Positions 25,438-34,975 of a stretch of 64,000 bases of DNA are shown here, piece by piece. Position 1 is the stretch's first letter; each line of letters begins with the position of its first letter. The DNA lies in the NCBI GenBank assembly GCA_002816455.1, contig MUCR01000019.1, positions 1 through 64,000 on the forward strand, in the 5' to 3' direction. The DNA is from SAR202 cluster bacterium Io17-Chloro-G4. Lineage in GTDB: Bacteria > Chloroflexota > Dehalococcoidia > Lucifugimonadales > UBA3495. The notes beneath the pieces are model-generated. The model did no database searches and was not told the origin of the DNA. It saw only the letters and a list, made by a program, of their open reading frames with translations. Made by a program: the position numbers and the translations under genes.

Positions 25438-25856
25438 AATAGATGGACTTTAAATAATAATCATAATAATGGAGTGGATACTGGGAATAACTTGAGATTT
25501 GTGAGGCGGCAGAAGCGGTCTGCCGAACGTAGATTAGCTTTATTCTAACACGGAGAAAACCGTGGGGGCCGTGGATAGTGGGTTATCTGACGTTAATAAT
25601 TTATGCAAAGCCGGAAAGCGTGCGGAGCCGCGAACGCAATTTGCTCTGGAAAAAGGTTGCTTCTTAAACAACAGACAATGAGTTATCAACATGAGAACTA
25701 CAAGTTATGCACCGCAACGGCGACGCCCGGAAACGGAATTATTAAGGAAGACTGCCAATCAGCGTTGCTGCTTGCGAATTGCTGGCTGCTTTTAGAGAAT
25801 GTTATCCTTGGGCTATAAACGGCTATTCCTGCTATGAAGTGAAGTGGCGGCTCTGG
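25438..25856. other. Divergent intergenic region between obg and a lipoprotein gene
   Basis: 419 bases between divergently transcribed genes. It is AT-rich near obg (AATAATAATCATAATAATGG). I see no convincing small gene, tRNA or riboswitch, and no repeat family member. Promoters of both flanking genes should lie here. Confidence 0.5.
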
Positions 25857-27311
25857 ATGAGCGTGGATTATCGACACGGGAAAGGCGCATTGCGCAAGGC
25901 CGTTCTCCCCATTATTATTTTTGCCCTTATGATGCTAGTTGCCTGTCAAGGCACTGACAGCGCCACAAGCGCTCCCGGTGAGATACTAACGGCGAAGCCG
26001 GAGCGTGCCACGGCAACGAAGACAGCCGAAGCTCAAAGAGAAAATAAGCCAGGCCCAACGACCCCCAATTCAGCAACGCCCGCACCGACTGGACAGGAAA
26101 TGACCTTGGACCGAATAGCCTACATAAATTCAAACGGTGACCTCCTCACAATCAACCCTGACGGCAGCGACATCAAGGCGTTGACCGCAGGAGTCCAGGC
26201 TTCGACTGGGTCAACTGGCCGGGCGATTGCGCAGCCCCTGAACCTGGATCGTTTCTATGCCTGGCCCACGTGGTCGCCAGACGGCTCCCAGATAGCCGTC
26301 TCGCGGGTACAAGCGGCCAGCGGCGGCTCTCAAATATCGCTGGAAATTGTGAACACTACTACGGTGAGAGAGAGAACCGCCTACGTGAATACCGCGGGCG
26401 GGCTCGTCGCTCAAGGCGCCCCCCACTATATTTATTGGTCGCCCAGCAGCAGGTACCTATCTTTTCTAGCCTCCACCGCCGATGGTCTTACCCTGTTTGT
26501 AAAGGACACCGAAGCCGACGCAGAAGCAGTTGAAGTGTCTGTGGGAGCGCCTTTGTACTGGCATTGGCGTCAAGACGACTCCGCCTTATTGTTGCACAAT
26601 GGCACAGAGATCGAGCTTGCCGAGGCGCCGTTTCAGCAAGAACCGCGAAAGCTAATCTCCTCTCCCTCTCCCTTTCGTGTCCCCGCAATCTCTCCCGATG
26701 GCGCTCGGTTCGCCTATATTAACGTGGACCAGGAAGGCTCATCACTGGTGGTGGCGTCCCTGGATTCACCGGAGAATGGAATCAAGTTATTGGGCGTGGG
26801 GGCAATATCCGCTTTTGCCTGGTCCCCAGACGGGACCGAGATAGCGGTGGCCGACCAGCAGAACACAAGAACGCCGGTGTACCAGAAGCTCCAGGTGGTG
26901 TCGGCGACCGATGCGAATCAGGTACGGACTATTACCGAAGAGCCGGTCCTGTCCTTCTTTTGGTCGCCTCAAGGGGACACCTTTGCTTGGGTTGGGTTTG
27001 ACGTGGAGAATAGCTCCTTTGAATGGACCGTGGCAGATCGGAGTGGCGACTCGGTAAAGAGGCTGTTTAAGTTCCAACCCTCCAACGACATTTTTACCAT
27101 GCTCAGCTTTTTCGACCAATACGCTTACTCCAACTCCCCGTGGTCTCCCGACGGAGCCCATCTGGTCGTAGCGGGCACTCCCGAAGGAGTCACCAGGTCT
27201 GGCAATGGGCAGTCGCCCACACGGGACCGCATATATGTGCTGGACGCCACTGGAGAGCAGCCTCCCTTGGATATCGCCGGTGGAACCGTGGCCTTCTGGT
27301 CGTGGAACTGA
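25857..27311 (+). CDS. Lipoprotein with TolB-like (PD40/WD40-type) beta-propeller
   Basis: 484 residues from ATG MSVDYRHGKG; the signal peptide ends in lipobox LMMLVAC. A Thr/Pro-rich linker (about residues 35-75) precedes a propeller built of TolB-like repeats: WPTWSPDGSQIAVSR, YIYWSPSSRYLSFL, ISPDGARFAYIN, FAWSPDGTEIAVAD, FFWSPQGDTFAWV and PWSPDGAHLVVA. Such lipid-anchored propellers occur often in Chloroflexota envelopes and may act in protein interaction or scaffolding. The LppX/LprG-like lipoprotein gene starts 11 bases later, so they are likely one operon with the MFS pump. Confidence 0.8.
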   Translation: MSVDYRHGKGALRKAVLPIIIFALMMLVACQGTDSATSAPGEILTAKPERATATKTAEAQRENKPGPTTPNSATPAPTGQEMTLDRIAYINSNGDLLTINPDGSDIKALTAGVQASTGSTGRAIAQPLNLDRFYAWPTWSPDGSQIAVSRVQAASGGSQISLEIVNTTTVRERTAYVNTAGGLVAQGAPHYIYWSPSSRYLSFLASTADGLTLFVKDTEADAEAVEVSVGAPLYWHWRQDDSALLLHNGTEIELAEAPFQQEPRKLISSPSPFRVPAISPDGARFAYINVDQEGSSLVVASLDSPENGIKLLGVGAISAFAWSPDGTEIAVADQQNTRTPVYQKLQVVSATDANQVRTITEEPVLSFFWSPQGDTFAWVGFDVENSSFEWTVADRSGDSVKRLFKFQPSNDIFTMLSFFDQYAYSNSPWSPDGAHLVVAGTPEGVTRSGNGQSPTRDRIYVLDATGEQPPLDIAGGTVAFWSWN

Positions 27312-27322
27312 TCGACACATCT

Positions 27323-28081
27323 ATGCCCATTAGAGTTGGCAAAGTGTGGCCGCCGATCCGCAGTTGGCGGATGTCCGCGGTTGCGGCGCTGCTCATAACT
27401 GCGGTCTTAGCCTTGGGCTGCGGCGCCGATACCACCTCCCAACCAGAACGGACTCTCGATGCAAGAGTCGCGCTGCGGGAGGCTGTCACGGAGCTTTTGG
27501 CTTTGGAGACGGCGGCATTCACTTTGGAACACATCTCGGGGTCTACCGCCTTAATACCGGGGTTTTTGGAGATGTTCAAAGTATCAGGAGTAGTGGAGAT
27601 CCCCGACCGTTTCGAACTAACGGTTGAAGCCGAGAGTATCCAGCCCCGCTCTTTCGTAGAAGTCAGGGTCGTGACTATCGACGACCTAGCATATATGACG
27701 GATATCATCAGCGGCAAGTGGCTGGAAGTTGAGCCCGAATCGTTGCCGTTCACTTTTGCTAATTTCGCCCGAACGTTGGCGGAAATTATTGAGGCGGTGG
27801 ACTCCCCTGCCGTTGTGGGCACCGAGCGGATAGGCGACGTCGAAACCAATCAGATTCGGGGCCAGATAATGTCGGAAGACTTGGGAGGTCTGGTGCCAAG
27901 GGCCGCTGATGGACTGGAGGTGAGCCTGGACCTGTGGCTGGAGCAGTCCACCAACATGCTGCAACAAGTCCTCATCTCCGGCAGGGTGATTGCCACGGAC
28001 GAGCCGGACACGGTGCGCAAACTGACCTTGGACGATATCAACCTGCCGGTGGAAATATCCGCACCGAAATTGGGGCGGTGA
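27323..28081 (+). CDS. LppX/LprG-like lipoprotein
   Basis: 252 residues from the ATG at MPIRVGKVWPP; the track start lies 61 codons upstream within the previous gene. The lipobox is LALGC. The mature part resembles the LppX/LprAFG fold (ALETAAFTLEHISGSTALIPG, VSGVVEIPDRFELTVEAESI, SFVEVRVVTIDDLAYMTD, KWLEVEPESLPF). In mycobacteria LprG binds lipids in a pocket and acts with the MFS pump P55 encoded next to it. Here a 14-TM MFS gene follows 42 bases later, so the same pair seems conserved. Lipid transport is an inference from that parallel. Confidence 0.75.
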   Translation: MPIRVGKVWPPIRSWRMSAVAALLITAVLALGCGADTTSQPERTLDARVALREAVTELLALETAAFTLEHISGSTALIPGFLEMFKVSGVVEIPDRFELTVEAESIQPRSFVEVRVVTIDDLAYMTDIISGKWLEVEPESLPFTFANFARTLAEIIEAVDSPAVVGTERIGDVETNQIRGQIMSEDLGGLVPRAADGLEVSLDLWLEQSTNMLQQVLISGRVIATDEPDTVRKLTLDDINLPVEISAPKLGR

Positions 28082-28123
28082 ACCCCGGCTATTTACGCTA
28101 AGGCTAACTGCCTGCCTAACTTA

Positions 28124-29611
28124 ATGAAATTTCCGCCTCGAACACCAGCGGCGCCATTTGTGCTGACATTGGTTGGTTTGGGCGCCTTTGCCACGGCGCT
28201 GGACCAGACCGTGGTGGTGACGGCCCTTCCCGCCGTCATGCTAGACCTCAAGATCCCCTTTATAGAACTTGACCGCGTTTCCTGGATAGTTACCGCTTAC
28301 CTGCTTGGATATACGGTGGCCATGCCACTGATCGGCCGGATTGGGGACGTGTATGGCTACACACGGGTCTACCAAGCGGGCTTGGTGGTATTCACCATTG
28401 GCACCTGCCTGGTGGCGGTCTCCCCGAACTTAGAGTGGATGGTGGGCGCCCGGGTGGTTCAGGCGATAGGCGGCGGCGCTACCGTGCCCATCGGCCTGGC
28501 CTTGGCCAGTAACGCACTGCCCGAACAACACAGGGGACTGGCCTTAGGAATAGTCATCGCCGCCGCTGAGGCCGGCTCCATGCTGGGCCCCGCTTATGGT
28601 GGCGCCATCGTCGAGTTTTTTGATTGGCGGTGGATATTCTGGCTAAACGCACCCCAGAGCGCCATCTTGTTCCTGGCATTGTTTCGGCTACCCAACATGC
28701 CGAAGCGGGAAGGAAAGGTCGACTACATGGGCGGGGCGCTGTTGGTGGCGGCCCTGCTGGTCTTGTCACTGGCCTTCTCCAGAGAGGGGTTGTTCACAGC
28801 CTCATCGCCAACACCGTTCATTATTGGCATCCCGGGACTCGCTCTTGTGGGAGTATTGGTTCTGGTGGAGCGGCGGACCATCCAGCCCCTGCTGAGCAAG
28901 ATACTGTTCCGGTCCCGCGCCTTCGTGTCGGCCAACCTAACCCAGCTAATGGAAGGCGTGGCCTTAATCATAGCCATGGTGTCCGTGCCCTTGATGGCCG
29001 ACACCGTCATGGGTAAAGACCCCTTTACTGGCGCCATGTGGCTTTTGCGAATGACTGTCGCGATTCCTGTGGGCGCCGTATTGGGCGGTCGCTTGCTGGC
29101 TCTTATGGGTATTCGCCCGGTAGCCATCGCCGGCTTAGGCCTCACCGCCTTGGGGCTCTTCTTAGTCAGCACATGGGACTTGGACGTGGCGGAGCCGTGG
29201 CTGACTATTCACTTAGTGATAGCCGGGTTTGGGTTTGGGTTGAACAACACGCCCATAATGACCGGCGCGCTGAACGCGGCGGGGAAGGATTACCAGGCAA
29301 CGGCCGCGTCACTGGTGGTGGTCGCCCGGATGATGGGCATGACCCTAGGTCTGGCGGCTTTGGCGGCGTGGGGCGTAGAGCACTTCCAGGTGCTCACGCA
29401 AGGTCTGGAATTTCCTTTGGCACAAGCTGGTGAGGCGGCAGCGGAGGTAGAAGAGCGAGTGATCGAATACAACACTGGGCTGAGCGACGCCGGAGTGGCG
29501 TTATTCAACAAGTTCTTCCAGGTGGCCGGTGCTGTTGCATTGGCGGCTACCCTGCCTGCCTTGGCCATGGGGGCGGGCCGAAGCTATAAGAGTGGGCATA
29601 CAGCCAGGTGA
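28124..29611 (+). CDS. MFS transporter, DHA2-like 14-TM (P55-like by context)
   Basis: 495 residues with about 14 hydrophobic segments. The DHA2 hallmark ALDQTVVVTALPAV is in TM1 and motif A (GRIGDVYGYTRVY) follows TM2. GPAYGGAIVEFFDWRWIFWLNAP is the motif C region. Proton-driven export of drugs or lipids is the family role. Its position after an LppX/LprG-like lipoprotein is the arrangement of mycobacterial lprG-P55, whose pump exports triacylglycerides. A general multidrug exporter remains possible; the sequence alone does not decide. Confidence 0.85.
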   Translation: MKFPPRTPAAPFVLTLVGLGAFATALDQTVVVTALPAVMLDLKIPFIELDRVSWIVTAYLLGYTVAMPLIGRIGDVYGYTRVYQAGLVVFTIGTCLVAVSPNLEWMVGARVVQAIGGGATVPIGLALASNALPEQHRGLALGIVIAAAEAGSMLGPAYGGAIVEFFDWRWIFWLNAPQSAILFLALFRLPNMPKREGKVDYMGGALLVAALLVLSLAFSREGLFTASSPTPFIIGIPGLALVGVLVLVERRTIQPLLSKILFRSRAFVSANLTQLMEGVALIIAMVSVPLMADTVMGKDPFTGAMWLLRMTVAIPVGAVLGGRLLALMGIRPVAIAGLGLTALGLFLVSTWDLDVAEPWLTIHLVIAGFGFGLNNTPIMTGALNAAGKDYQATAASLVVVARMMGMTLGLAALAAWGVEHFQVLTQGLEFPLAQAGEAAAEVEERVIEYNTGLSDAGVALFNKFFQVAGAVALAATLPALAMGAGRSYKSGHTAR

Positions 29612-29793
29612 CACCAAAGTTGACGATTGACCGCATCTTGGTATAGGGTTGTCAGGGCTTTACGCAAGACACCAGGATTTGCCTAGACAGCGAGAGAAAA
29701 CATGCCTCGTTCACATGCTGGGTTTAATTGAAATGCGGGGCTTTACGGGGCCAATGTCTAGGTGGTTCTAATTCAACCAATGGAGGTACAGGA

Positions 29794-31038
29794 ATGGATA
29801 TCAGCCTAATGCGGCTTAAGCCGGTAATTCTTTTATTGATGGTTGTGGGCCTGTTTGCCCTCACCATCGCCTGCGGCGATGCGAAAGAAATAATCAAGGA
29901 AAAAATCGTTGAGAAGGTTGTCGAAGTAGAGAAGATAGTACCGGGCCCGACACAGATCGTCGAGAAGATAGTACCGGGCCCGACACAGATCATCGAGAAG
30001 ATAGTACCGGGCCCGACACAGATCATCGAGAAGATAGTCCAGGTTGCTCCGCCTGAAAAAGAAAAACGGGAATTGGTCTTTGCGGGTCTGAGCTGGGATA
30101 GTGCGATGGATCAAAATGGCGTGGCGAGGTACATCGTCGAACATGGGTATGGATACCCGACCTCTCATATAGAGGGGGATACGGTACCGCTGTTCCAAGG
30201 GTTGCGTGAAGGTAGCATAGATATCACTATGGAGATTTGGCTTCCTAATCAGAATGCCGCTTGGGAAGATGCCATCGCAATGGGCCAGGTGATTGGGGTT
30301 GGTAAGAGCTTAGAAGATAACTGGCAAAACTCCTTTTTGATCCCGGGCTATTTGGCCGATGCGCATCCCGGGCTGGTACATGTAGACGACCTGAAAAAAG
30401 ATGAATACAAGTCTCTCTTCACGGCTGCTGACAGTGGAGGAAAAGCGGTCTTGGTAGGCTGTCTCGTGGGTTGGGCTTGCCTGGGAGTTCAACAAGGAGT
30501 TACCGACGATGACGGTAACGTGGTAGGCGTGGGTCAGATTGAAGCTTATGGGCTGTCGGATCATGTCTTCCTACAGATCCCGGGGAGTTTTGGAGCCCTG
30601 AATGCGACTATTGAGGGAGCGTATACAAAAGAAAATGCGATTCTTCACTATTATTGGGGCCCTACAGCCTTGGCCCATAAACTAGACATGCGTCCTCTTG
30701 AACAACCAGCTCCCGCGTCGTGCCCAGACGAAGACCCCGTACATGGTTGCGGTTGGGGGCCAGCAAGCATCTTAATCGCCATTAACCCAGTAGTTGCAGT
30801 GGATGCCCCAGAATTGATTCCCTTCTTAGCAAATTGGGATTGGAATGCTGGCAACCAACTAGCAGCAGAGGGTTGGCGCACGGACAACAAGGAAGCGCTA
30901 GAGAATGCAGGAGCCAGTTCCGAAGAGATATATTCTGCTACTGGTGTCTGGTACCTAAAGAACCACGAAGTTTGGAAAGAATGGATTCCCGCGGAGGTAG
31001 TTGCTAAAGTAGAAGCGGCTCTTGCTAAAGAGGACTGA
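29794..31038 (+). CDS. Glycine betaine/proline-type ABC transporter substrate-binding lipoprotein
   Basis: 414 residues from ATG MDISLMRLKP with GGAGG seven bases upstream. Lipobox LTIAC. The linker (residues about 30-80) contains three tandem copies of EKIVPGPTQ(I/V), a style frequent in Chloroflexota binding proteins. The binding domain matches OpuAC: ELVFAGLSWDSAMDQNGVARYIVEHGYGY, ITMEIWLPNQNAAW, and the tail YLKNHEVWKEWIP. Expected ligand is a quaternary amine such as glycine betaine; extra Cys pairs (CLVGWAC, CPDEDPVHGCGW) are notable. Permease and ATPase genes follow on the opposite strand, convergent with this gene. Confidence 0.88.
   Translation: MDISLMRLKPVILLLMVVGLFALTIACGDAKEIIKEKIVEKVVEVEKIVPGPTQIVEKIVPGPTQIIEKIVPGPTQIIEKIVQVAPPEKEKRELVFAGLSWDSAMDQNGVARYIVEHGYGYPTSHIEGDTVPLFQGLREGSIDITMEIWLPNQNAAWEDAIAMGQVIGVGKSLEDNWQNSFLIPGYLADAHPGLVHVDDLKKDEYKSLFTAADSGGKAVLVGCLVGWACLGVQQGVTDDDGNVVGVGQIEAYGLSDHVFLQIPGSFGALNATIEGAYTKENAILHYYWGPTALAHKLDMRPLEQPAPASCPDEDPVHGCGWGPASILIAINPVVAVDAPELIPFLANWDWNAGNQLAAEGWRTDNKEALENAGASSEEIYSATGVWYLKNHEVWKEWIPAEVVAKVEAALAKED
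29929..30038 (+). repeat. 33-bp in-frame tandem repeat in the binding-protein linker
   Basis: GAGAAGATAGTACCGGGCCC... is repeated three times at 33-base spacing with one base difference, then a fourth partial copy (GAGAAGATAGT). Near identity at DNA level suggests recent expansion. Confidence 0.95.
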
Positions 31039-31082
31039 CGCGAATCTTGGTTCTGATGCCATCCTATGCATAAGCCTTGTCA

Positions 31083-32090
31083 TTAGTCATTGCGCGATAA
31101 GACATACCCCTGTGATATCCGGTCAAATATGATGGCCATTAGAACAATGGCCGTGCCAGCTACAAATGCTTTTCCTTCTTCTAGCTGGCCCATTGACCTA
31201 AGTACTTCTATCCCTAAACCACCAGCACCGACCATCGCGGCGATAGTTGACATGGCTAATGCCATCATAACGGTCTGGTTGATTCCAGCCATGATAGTGG
31301 GTATGGCCATGGGAATTTGCACTTTATAAAGTAACTGCAACGGGGTGGATCCAAATGACCGACCGGCTTCTACCGCCGAAGGATCTACTTGTCGGATTCC
31401 TAAATTGGTTAACCGGATACAAGGTGGGATAGCATATAGTACCGTAGCTAGGATGGCACCTACGTTGCCTAAGCCAAATAACATTATGCCAGGTACCAGA
31501 TACACGAAACTAGGCATGGTCTGCATTGCGTCCAGGACCGGGCGCATCAAGCTTTCTACGAAGTTGCTGCGGGCCATGATTATTCCGGCGGATATGCCGA
31601 AAACGATTGCAATGGATACGGAAACGGCCATGAGAGCAATAGTGATCATTGCCGGTTCCCATAGATTAACCAAACCGATGGCCATCACACCGAGTGCGGA
31701 GAAAGCCCCAACTCGGAATGTAGACATCCGCCAACCCAAGAGGAATATGATCGCAACCATTACGGGCCACGGGATCCAGATGAGAACATCCCGTAGTTTT
31801 CCCAGAGTGATCTGGATCGCATCGCGAATCCCGTCAAAGAACCATTCTCCGTTTATCACGACCCACTGAATCGTCGAGTCTATACCCCGAGTAATTTCTG
31901 GCCCTAAATTCGTAGGATACTTCAGAGTTTCGTTTTCATTGGTCCAATGAATAATGAAAGATACTAGGATAACGACGCAGACGGCTAAGGTGAACAGGAT
32001 AAACGTGAGGACTCTCCGACGATGTTCATTGTGAACTGTCTCTGGATCACCGCGAATGACTTTGGTGATTGTTCGAAGTTTTTCTATCAT
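31083..32090 (-). CDS. Glycine betaine/proline-type ABC transporter permease
   Basis: About 335 residues from ATG MIEKLRTITKV; the track uses an upstream TTG. One N-terminal helix (FILFTLAVCVVILVSFIIHW), a soluble loop, then a 6-TM core. The EAA-like permease loop is present (DPSAVEAGRSFGSTPLQLLYKVQIPMAIPTIMAGI). It matches the ProW/OpuAB family. It lies 50 bases downstream of the ATPase on the same strand, so ATPase and permease form an operon. The binding-protein gene converges with it 44 bases away. Confidence 0.9.
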   Translation of the reverse strand: MIEKLRTITKVIRGDPETVHNEHRRRVLTFILFTLAVCVVILVSFIIHWTNENETLKYPTNLGPEITRGIDSTIQWVVINGEWFFDGIRDAIQITLGKLRDVLIWIPWPVMVAIIFLLGWRMSTFRVGAFSALGVMAIGLVNLWEPAMITIALMAVSVSIAIVFGISAGIIMARSNFVESLMRPVLDAMQTMPSFVYLVPGIMLFGLGNVGAILATVLYAIPPCIRLTNLGIRQVDPSAVEAGRSFGSTPLQLLYKVQIPMAIPTIMAGINQTVMMALAMSTIAAMVGAGGLGIEVLRSMGQLEEGKAFVAGTAIVLMAIIFDRISQGYVLSRND

Positions 32091-32140
32091 TTGTTCACAG
32101 GATGTTGTGAGGTGCAAAAGTTACGATAACCGAAGTCGAT

Positions 32141-33397
32141 CTATTTACTACCAGCGAGTATCTTAAGGAGATTATGATGTGTTGCAACTCCGATGAAAGT
32201 GTTATTTTGGTCAACGACAGGGATCGGTAGATTCTGATTACTTAAAGAATGTAATGCCTCGTCTAATGTCGTGTTTGGATAGACAGGAACTAAGGTTGAA
32301 TCTATGAGGCGATGGACGCTATCCGAATCACTTTCCAATCTGTTACTAAGACCCTCTCGACAGATAACCCCCAAGTACTTAGCCTCGTTGTCAATCCCTA
32401 TAGCGTAATCGGACCCGGCTTGATCCATCATCGCCCGTGTGTTCTCGATGGAACTTGATGGAGAGACCACAACTGGTTTGGTGATGATGTTTTCTATGTT
32501 TATGACTTTGCTTTTGGGAATACCCTGTGTGAATTCTTCCACGAAATCGTCCGCGGGATTGGTAATAATCTCCTTTGGCGTTCCGATTTGGATAATCACG
32601 CCATCTCGCATTATAGCTATTCTATCCCCCACGGTTATCGCTTCGTCCAGATCGTGAGTAATGAATACGAGGGTTTTTTGTATCTCTTGTTGAAGGGTGG
32701 CAAGTTCCTCGCGCATCTGACGTCGTATCAAGGGATCCAGTCCACTGAAGGGCTCGTCCATCAACAAAATAGAAGGATCAACCGCAAGGGCTCGGGCTAA
32801 TCCGACTCTTTGCTGCATCCCACCACTTAGTTCCCGTTGGTTTGCATTTTCCCAGCCGTTCAACCCGACTTTGTTGAGCACCTCCCGAGCGATTGAGTAG
32901 CGCTCCTCCTTTTGCATTCCCTTGACTTCGAGCCCATACGCCGCATTGTCCAGAACGTTTTTATGAGGTAGGAGTCCAAAATTTTGAAACACCATAGCTA
33001 CTTTCGAGCGGCGAAACTCGAGGAGCTTTTTGGCGTTGAAATCGGTTACGTCTTCGCCATCGACTATGATTTTGCCAGCAGTGGCCTGTATTAAACGAAT
33101 AAGGCAGCGCACCAAGGTCGATTTTCCGCTGCCGGAAAGGCCCATGACCACAAAGGTTTCACCCGGGGATACATTGAAAGAAACGTCCCGGAGAGCCACG
33201 ACGAGGTTCATCTCCCTTTGAATATCAGTCCGGCTCTTGGACTCGTGTTGTTCCTCCAGTGCCCTTTCCGGGTTCTTTCCGAACACCTTCCACAGGGAGC
33301 GAACGGAGATTCTGGGTGCATCCTCTTCTTGGGACATCCCGGAAATCGCGGGGTTGCCATAGTCTTCAATTGGTGCCAACACGCTTTCGGTAGTCAT
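32141..33397 (-). CDS. Glycine betaine/proline-type ABC transporter ATPase with CBS domains
   Basis: 418 residues from ATG MTTESVLAPIED, with AGGAGGGT upstream. Walker A is GLSGSGKST, the signature is ELSGGMQQR, Walker B is SILLMDEPFSGLD, and the H-loop is FITHDLDEA. After about residue 290 come two CBS-like units (TRAMMDQAGSDYAIG, and DEALHSLSNQNLPIPVVDQNNTFIGVATHHNL), which sense ionic strength in OpuA. This supports osmoregulated uptake. The region 29.8-33.4 kb looks more AT-rich than its surroundings. Confidence 0.92.
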   Translation of the reverse strand: MTTESVLAPIEDYGNPAISGMSQEEDAPRISVRSLWKVFGKNPERALEEQHESKSRTDIQREMNLVVALRDVSFNVSPGETFVVMGLSGSGKSTLVRCLIRLIQATAGKIIVDGEDVTDFNAKKLLEFRRSKVAMVFQNFGLLPHKNVLDNAAYGLEVKGMQKEERYSIAREVLNKVGLNGWENANQRELSGGMQQRVGLARALAVDPSILLMDEPFSGLDPLIRRQMREELATLQQEIQKTLVFITHDLDEAITVGDRIAIMRDGVIIQIGTPKEIITNPADDFVEEFTQGIPKSKVINIENIITKPVVVSPSSSIENTRAMMDQAGSDYAIGIDNEAKYLGVICREGLSNRLESDSDSVHRLIDSTLVPVYPNTTLDEALHSLSNQNLPIPVVDQNNTFIGVATHHNLLKILAGSK

Positions 33398-33825
33398 GTC
33401 TGACCCTCCTGAGGCCCGCCAAACCAAGCAGGGAAATAGATACTATGGTTGTTTTACCGCACCATTGCCGGGGTTCATTGCCGACTATAGTCGCCAGCCC
33501 CTCTCCGGTGTCCGCCGTAAAGGAATCGGTAGCCAAGCCGCTACTCTCATGACTGCTCATACGGGCCCGTTAACCACTTGTAACACCGGCGGCCCGGTGA
33601 TTCGAAGCCGAAATAGCTGCATAAATAGCTGGGCCAGTGTGCTGGCTGGTGACAAACTCGGCCACTTTCAAAGGCTATTCCTAAATCTTCCAGGGCAAAC
33701 CGTTTGGTAACCTACATTATCAGGCAATGATTGTCAATTTCTAAAGAACCTAAACCGGGCCACATATCCTCGCTCAAGACCCTCATAAAAGCCGTCCCGG
33801 TTTATATCGGCGGGCTCGCCGAGCA
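33398..33825. other. Intergenic region upstream of the ABC ATPase
   Basis: 428 bases between the ATPase start and the aldo/keto reductase stop. I see no coding region, tRNA or repeat family member. A weak hairpin (GGGCC ... GGCCC near 33564-33595) is the only structure noticed. The transporter promoter presumably lies here. Confidence 0.5.
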
Positions 33826-34632
33826 TCAAGAAAGGAAGGCTTTCTCCAGCGCTGCGATTTGCTCCGGAGACAGCCGCCATCCGGAGGCGCCGCAGTTTTC
33901 CACCGTACGGTCAACGCTATTAGACTTGGGAATGACAATCACGTTGGGGTGTGACGTGCACCAATTCAGCGCTACCTGGGCCATTGTCTTTCCAGTTTCG
34001 GTGGCCACCTGTTCCAGGGCTTGTAAACCTTCGTCTCGCCTCATCCGGGGTTTGGTGGCCAACGAGCCGTCGGCCAAGGGAGTGTAGGCCATGACCGTCA
34101 CACTATGCTCTTGGCAGTAAGGTAAAAGTTCCCGCTCGATTTCTCGGCGTTTGAGGTGATACAGCACTTGGTTGGACACGATGGGGACGTTGGGCATGGC
34201 TCCTTGAGCTTCTTGGAGTTGCCTCTTGGAGAAATTGCTAACGCCTACGTGCTTGACCGAGCCGGCATCCACCAGTTTGGCCATGGTTCCCATTGTTTCC
34301 TTGATGGGCACGCTGGAATTGGGCCAATGAATCTGATACAGGTCGATGCAGTCCACATTAAGCAAGCGCAGGCTGGTTTCTGCGGCCCGCAGCACTTGAT
34401 CGTGGCGTAGGTTGCTGCCCAATACCTTTGTTGCCAAGAACACTTGGTCTCGCAGTCCCTTTATGGCTTGGCCTACCCGGTCCTCGTTGCGGTACATTTC
34501 CGCCGTGTCGATCAAGAAAGCGCCTAACTCGATACCCCGTCGTAACGGCGCTTCTCCGCCAGAGTATTTCCAGGTGCCCAATCCCACTTCGGGAATCATA
34601 ACGCCGGTTTTTCCCAATTCAATCATTTCCAT
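33826..34632 (-). CDS. Aldo/keto reductase
   Basis: 268 residues. The AKR tetrad is visible: Asp-Tyr in FLIDTAEMYRNED, Lys in LATKVLG, and His in YQIHWPN. VKHVGVSNFSKRQLQEAQ and VIVIPKSNSVDRTVENCGA are conserved cofactor-side motifs, the latter binding the NADPH phosphate. It reduces aldehydes or ketones in the cytosol; the substrate is unknown. ATG is preceded by GGGGAA. It appears monocistronic with a 428-base gap downstream and a 343-base gap upstream. Confidence 0.92.
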   Translation of the reverse strand: MEMIELGKTGVMIPEVGLGTWKYSGGEAPLRRGIELGAFLIDTAEMYRNEDRVGQAIKGLRDQVFLATKVLGSNLRHDQVLRAAETSLRLLNVDCIDLYQIHWPNSSVPIKETMGTMAKLVDAGSVKHVGVSNFSKRQLQEAQGAMPNVPIVSNQVLYHLKRREIERELLPYCQEHSVTVMAYTPLADGSLATKPRMRRDEGLQALEQVATETGKTMAQVALNWCTSHPNVIVIPKSNSVDRTVENCGASGWRLSPEQIAALEKAFLS

Positions 34633-34975
34633 TGCGGCTTCCCCAAGAGCTTTTTAGTTGATTTTCGGCTTATATTCCCGGCAGCTGATTATCGGCCCAT
34701 ATTTGCCCTGCCACAGCTAGTCATATGAGTATACCTTGTGAGCTTGGAGAGGCGGGTGTCATGGGGGAAATCGCCTCTGTGCCAGCTAGGGAGACTATCG
34801 GCGCATAACTGCCAACGAATATTGCGAGTTTCCATGACTGAAGTTCCGGTTGTTGGTTGGAGACAGTATAATATGTGCGAAGCCAGTTCTCAGAGCCAAA
34901 GGCACTATATTGGATACCAACGAATATGCTGGCGCGGCATGCCAAAGTGGGCACGTCAATAATTGAGGTGATGAA
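34633..34975. promoter_or_regulatory. Divergent intergenic region with a candidate -10
   Basis: 343 bases between divergent genes. A perfect TATAAT lies at 34867-34872, about 104 bases before the plus-strand PPOX gene. The -35 at correct spacing (TTCCGG) is weak. No gene, RNA or repeat was recognised elsewhere in the gap. Confidence 0.35.

Noticed and set aside
25438-25856. Riboswitch or small RNA in the obg upstream gap
   Set aside because: Several GC-rich patches looked structured, but none matched a riboswitch core I know.
27190-27849. 219-residue minus-strand ORF
   Set aside because: Antisense to the TolB-like and LppX-like lipoprotein genes; low-complexity Ser/Thr composition.
29929-30038. 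Possible CRISPR-like or regulatory tandem repeat
   Set aside because: The 33-bp units are contiguous, in frame and encode the lipoprotein linker; there are no spacers.
33398-33825. tRNA-like GATTCGAAGCC near 33600
   Set aside because: It resembles a T-arm only superficially; no acceptor, D or anticodon arms can be paired around it.
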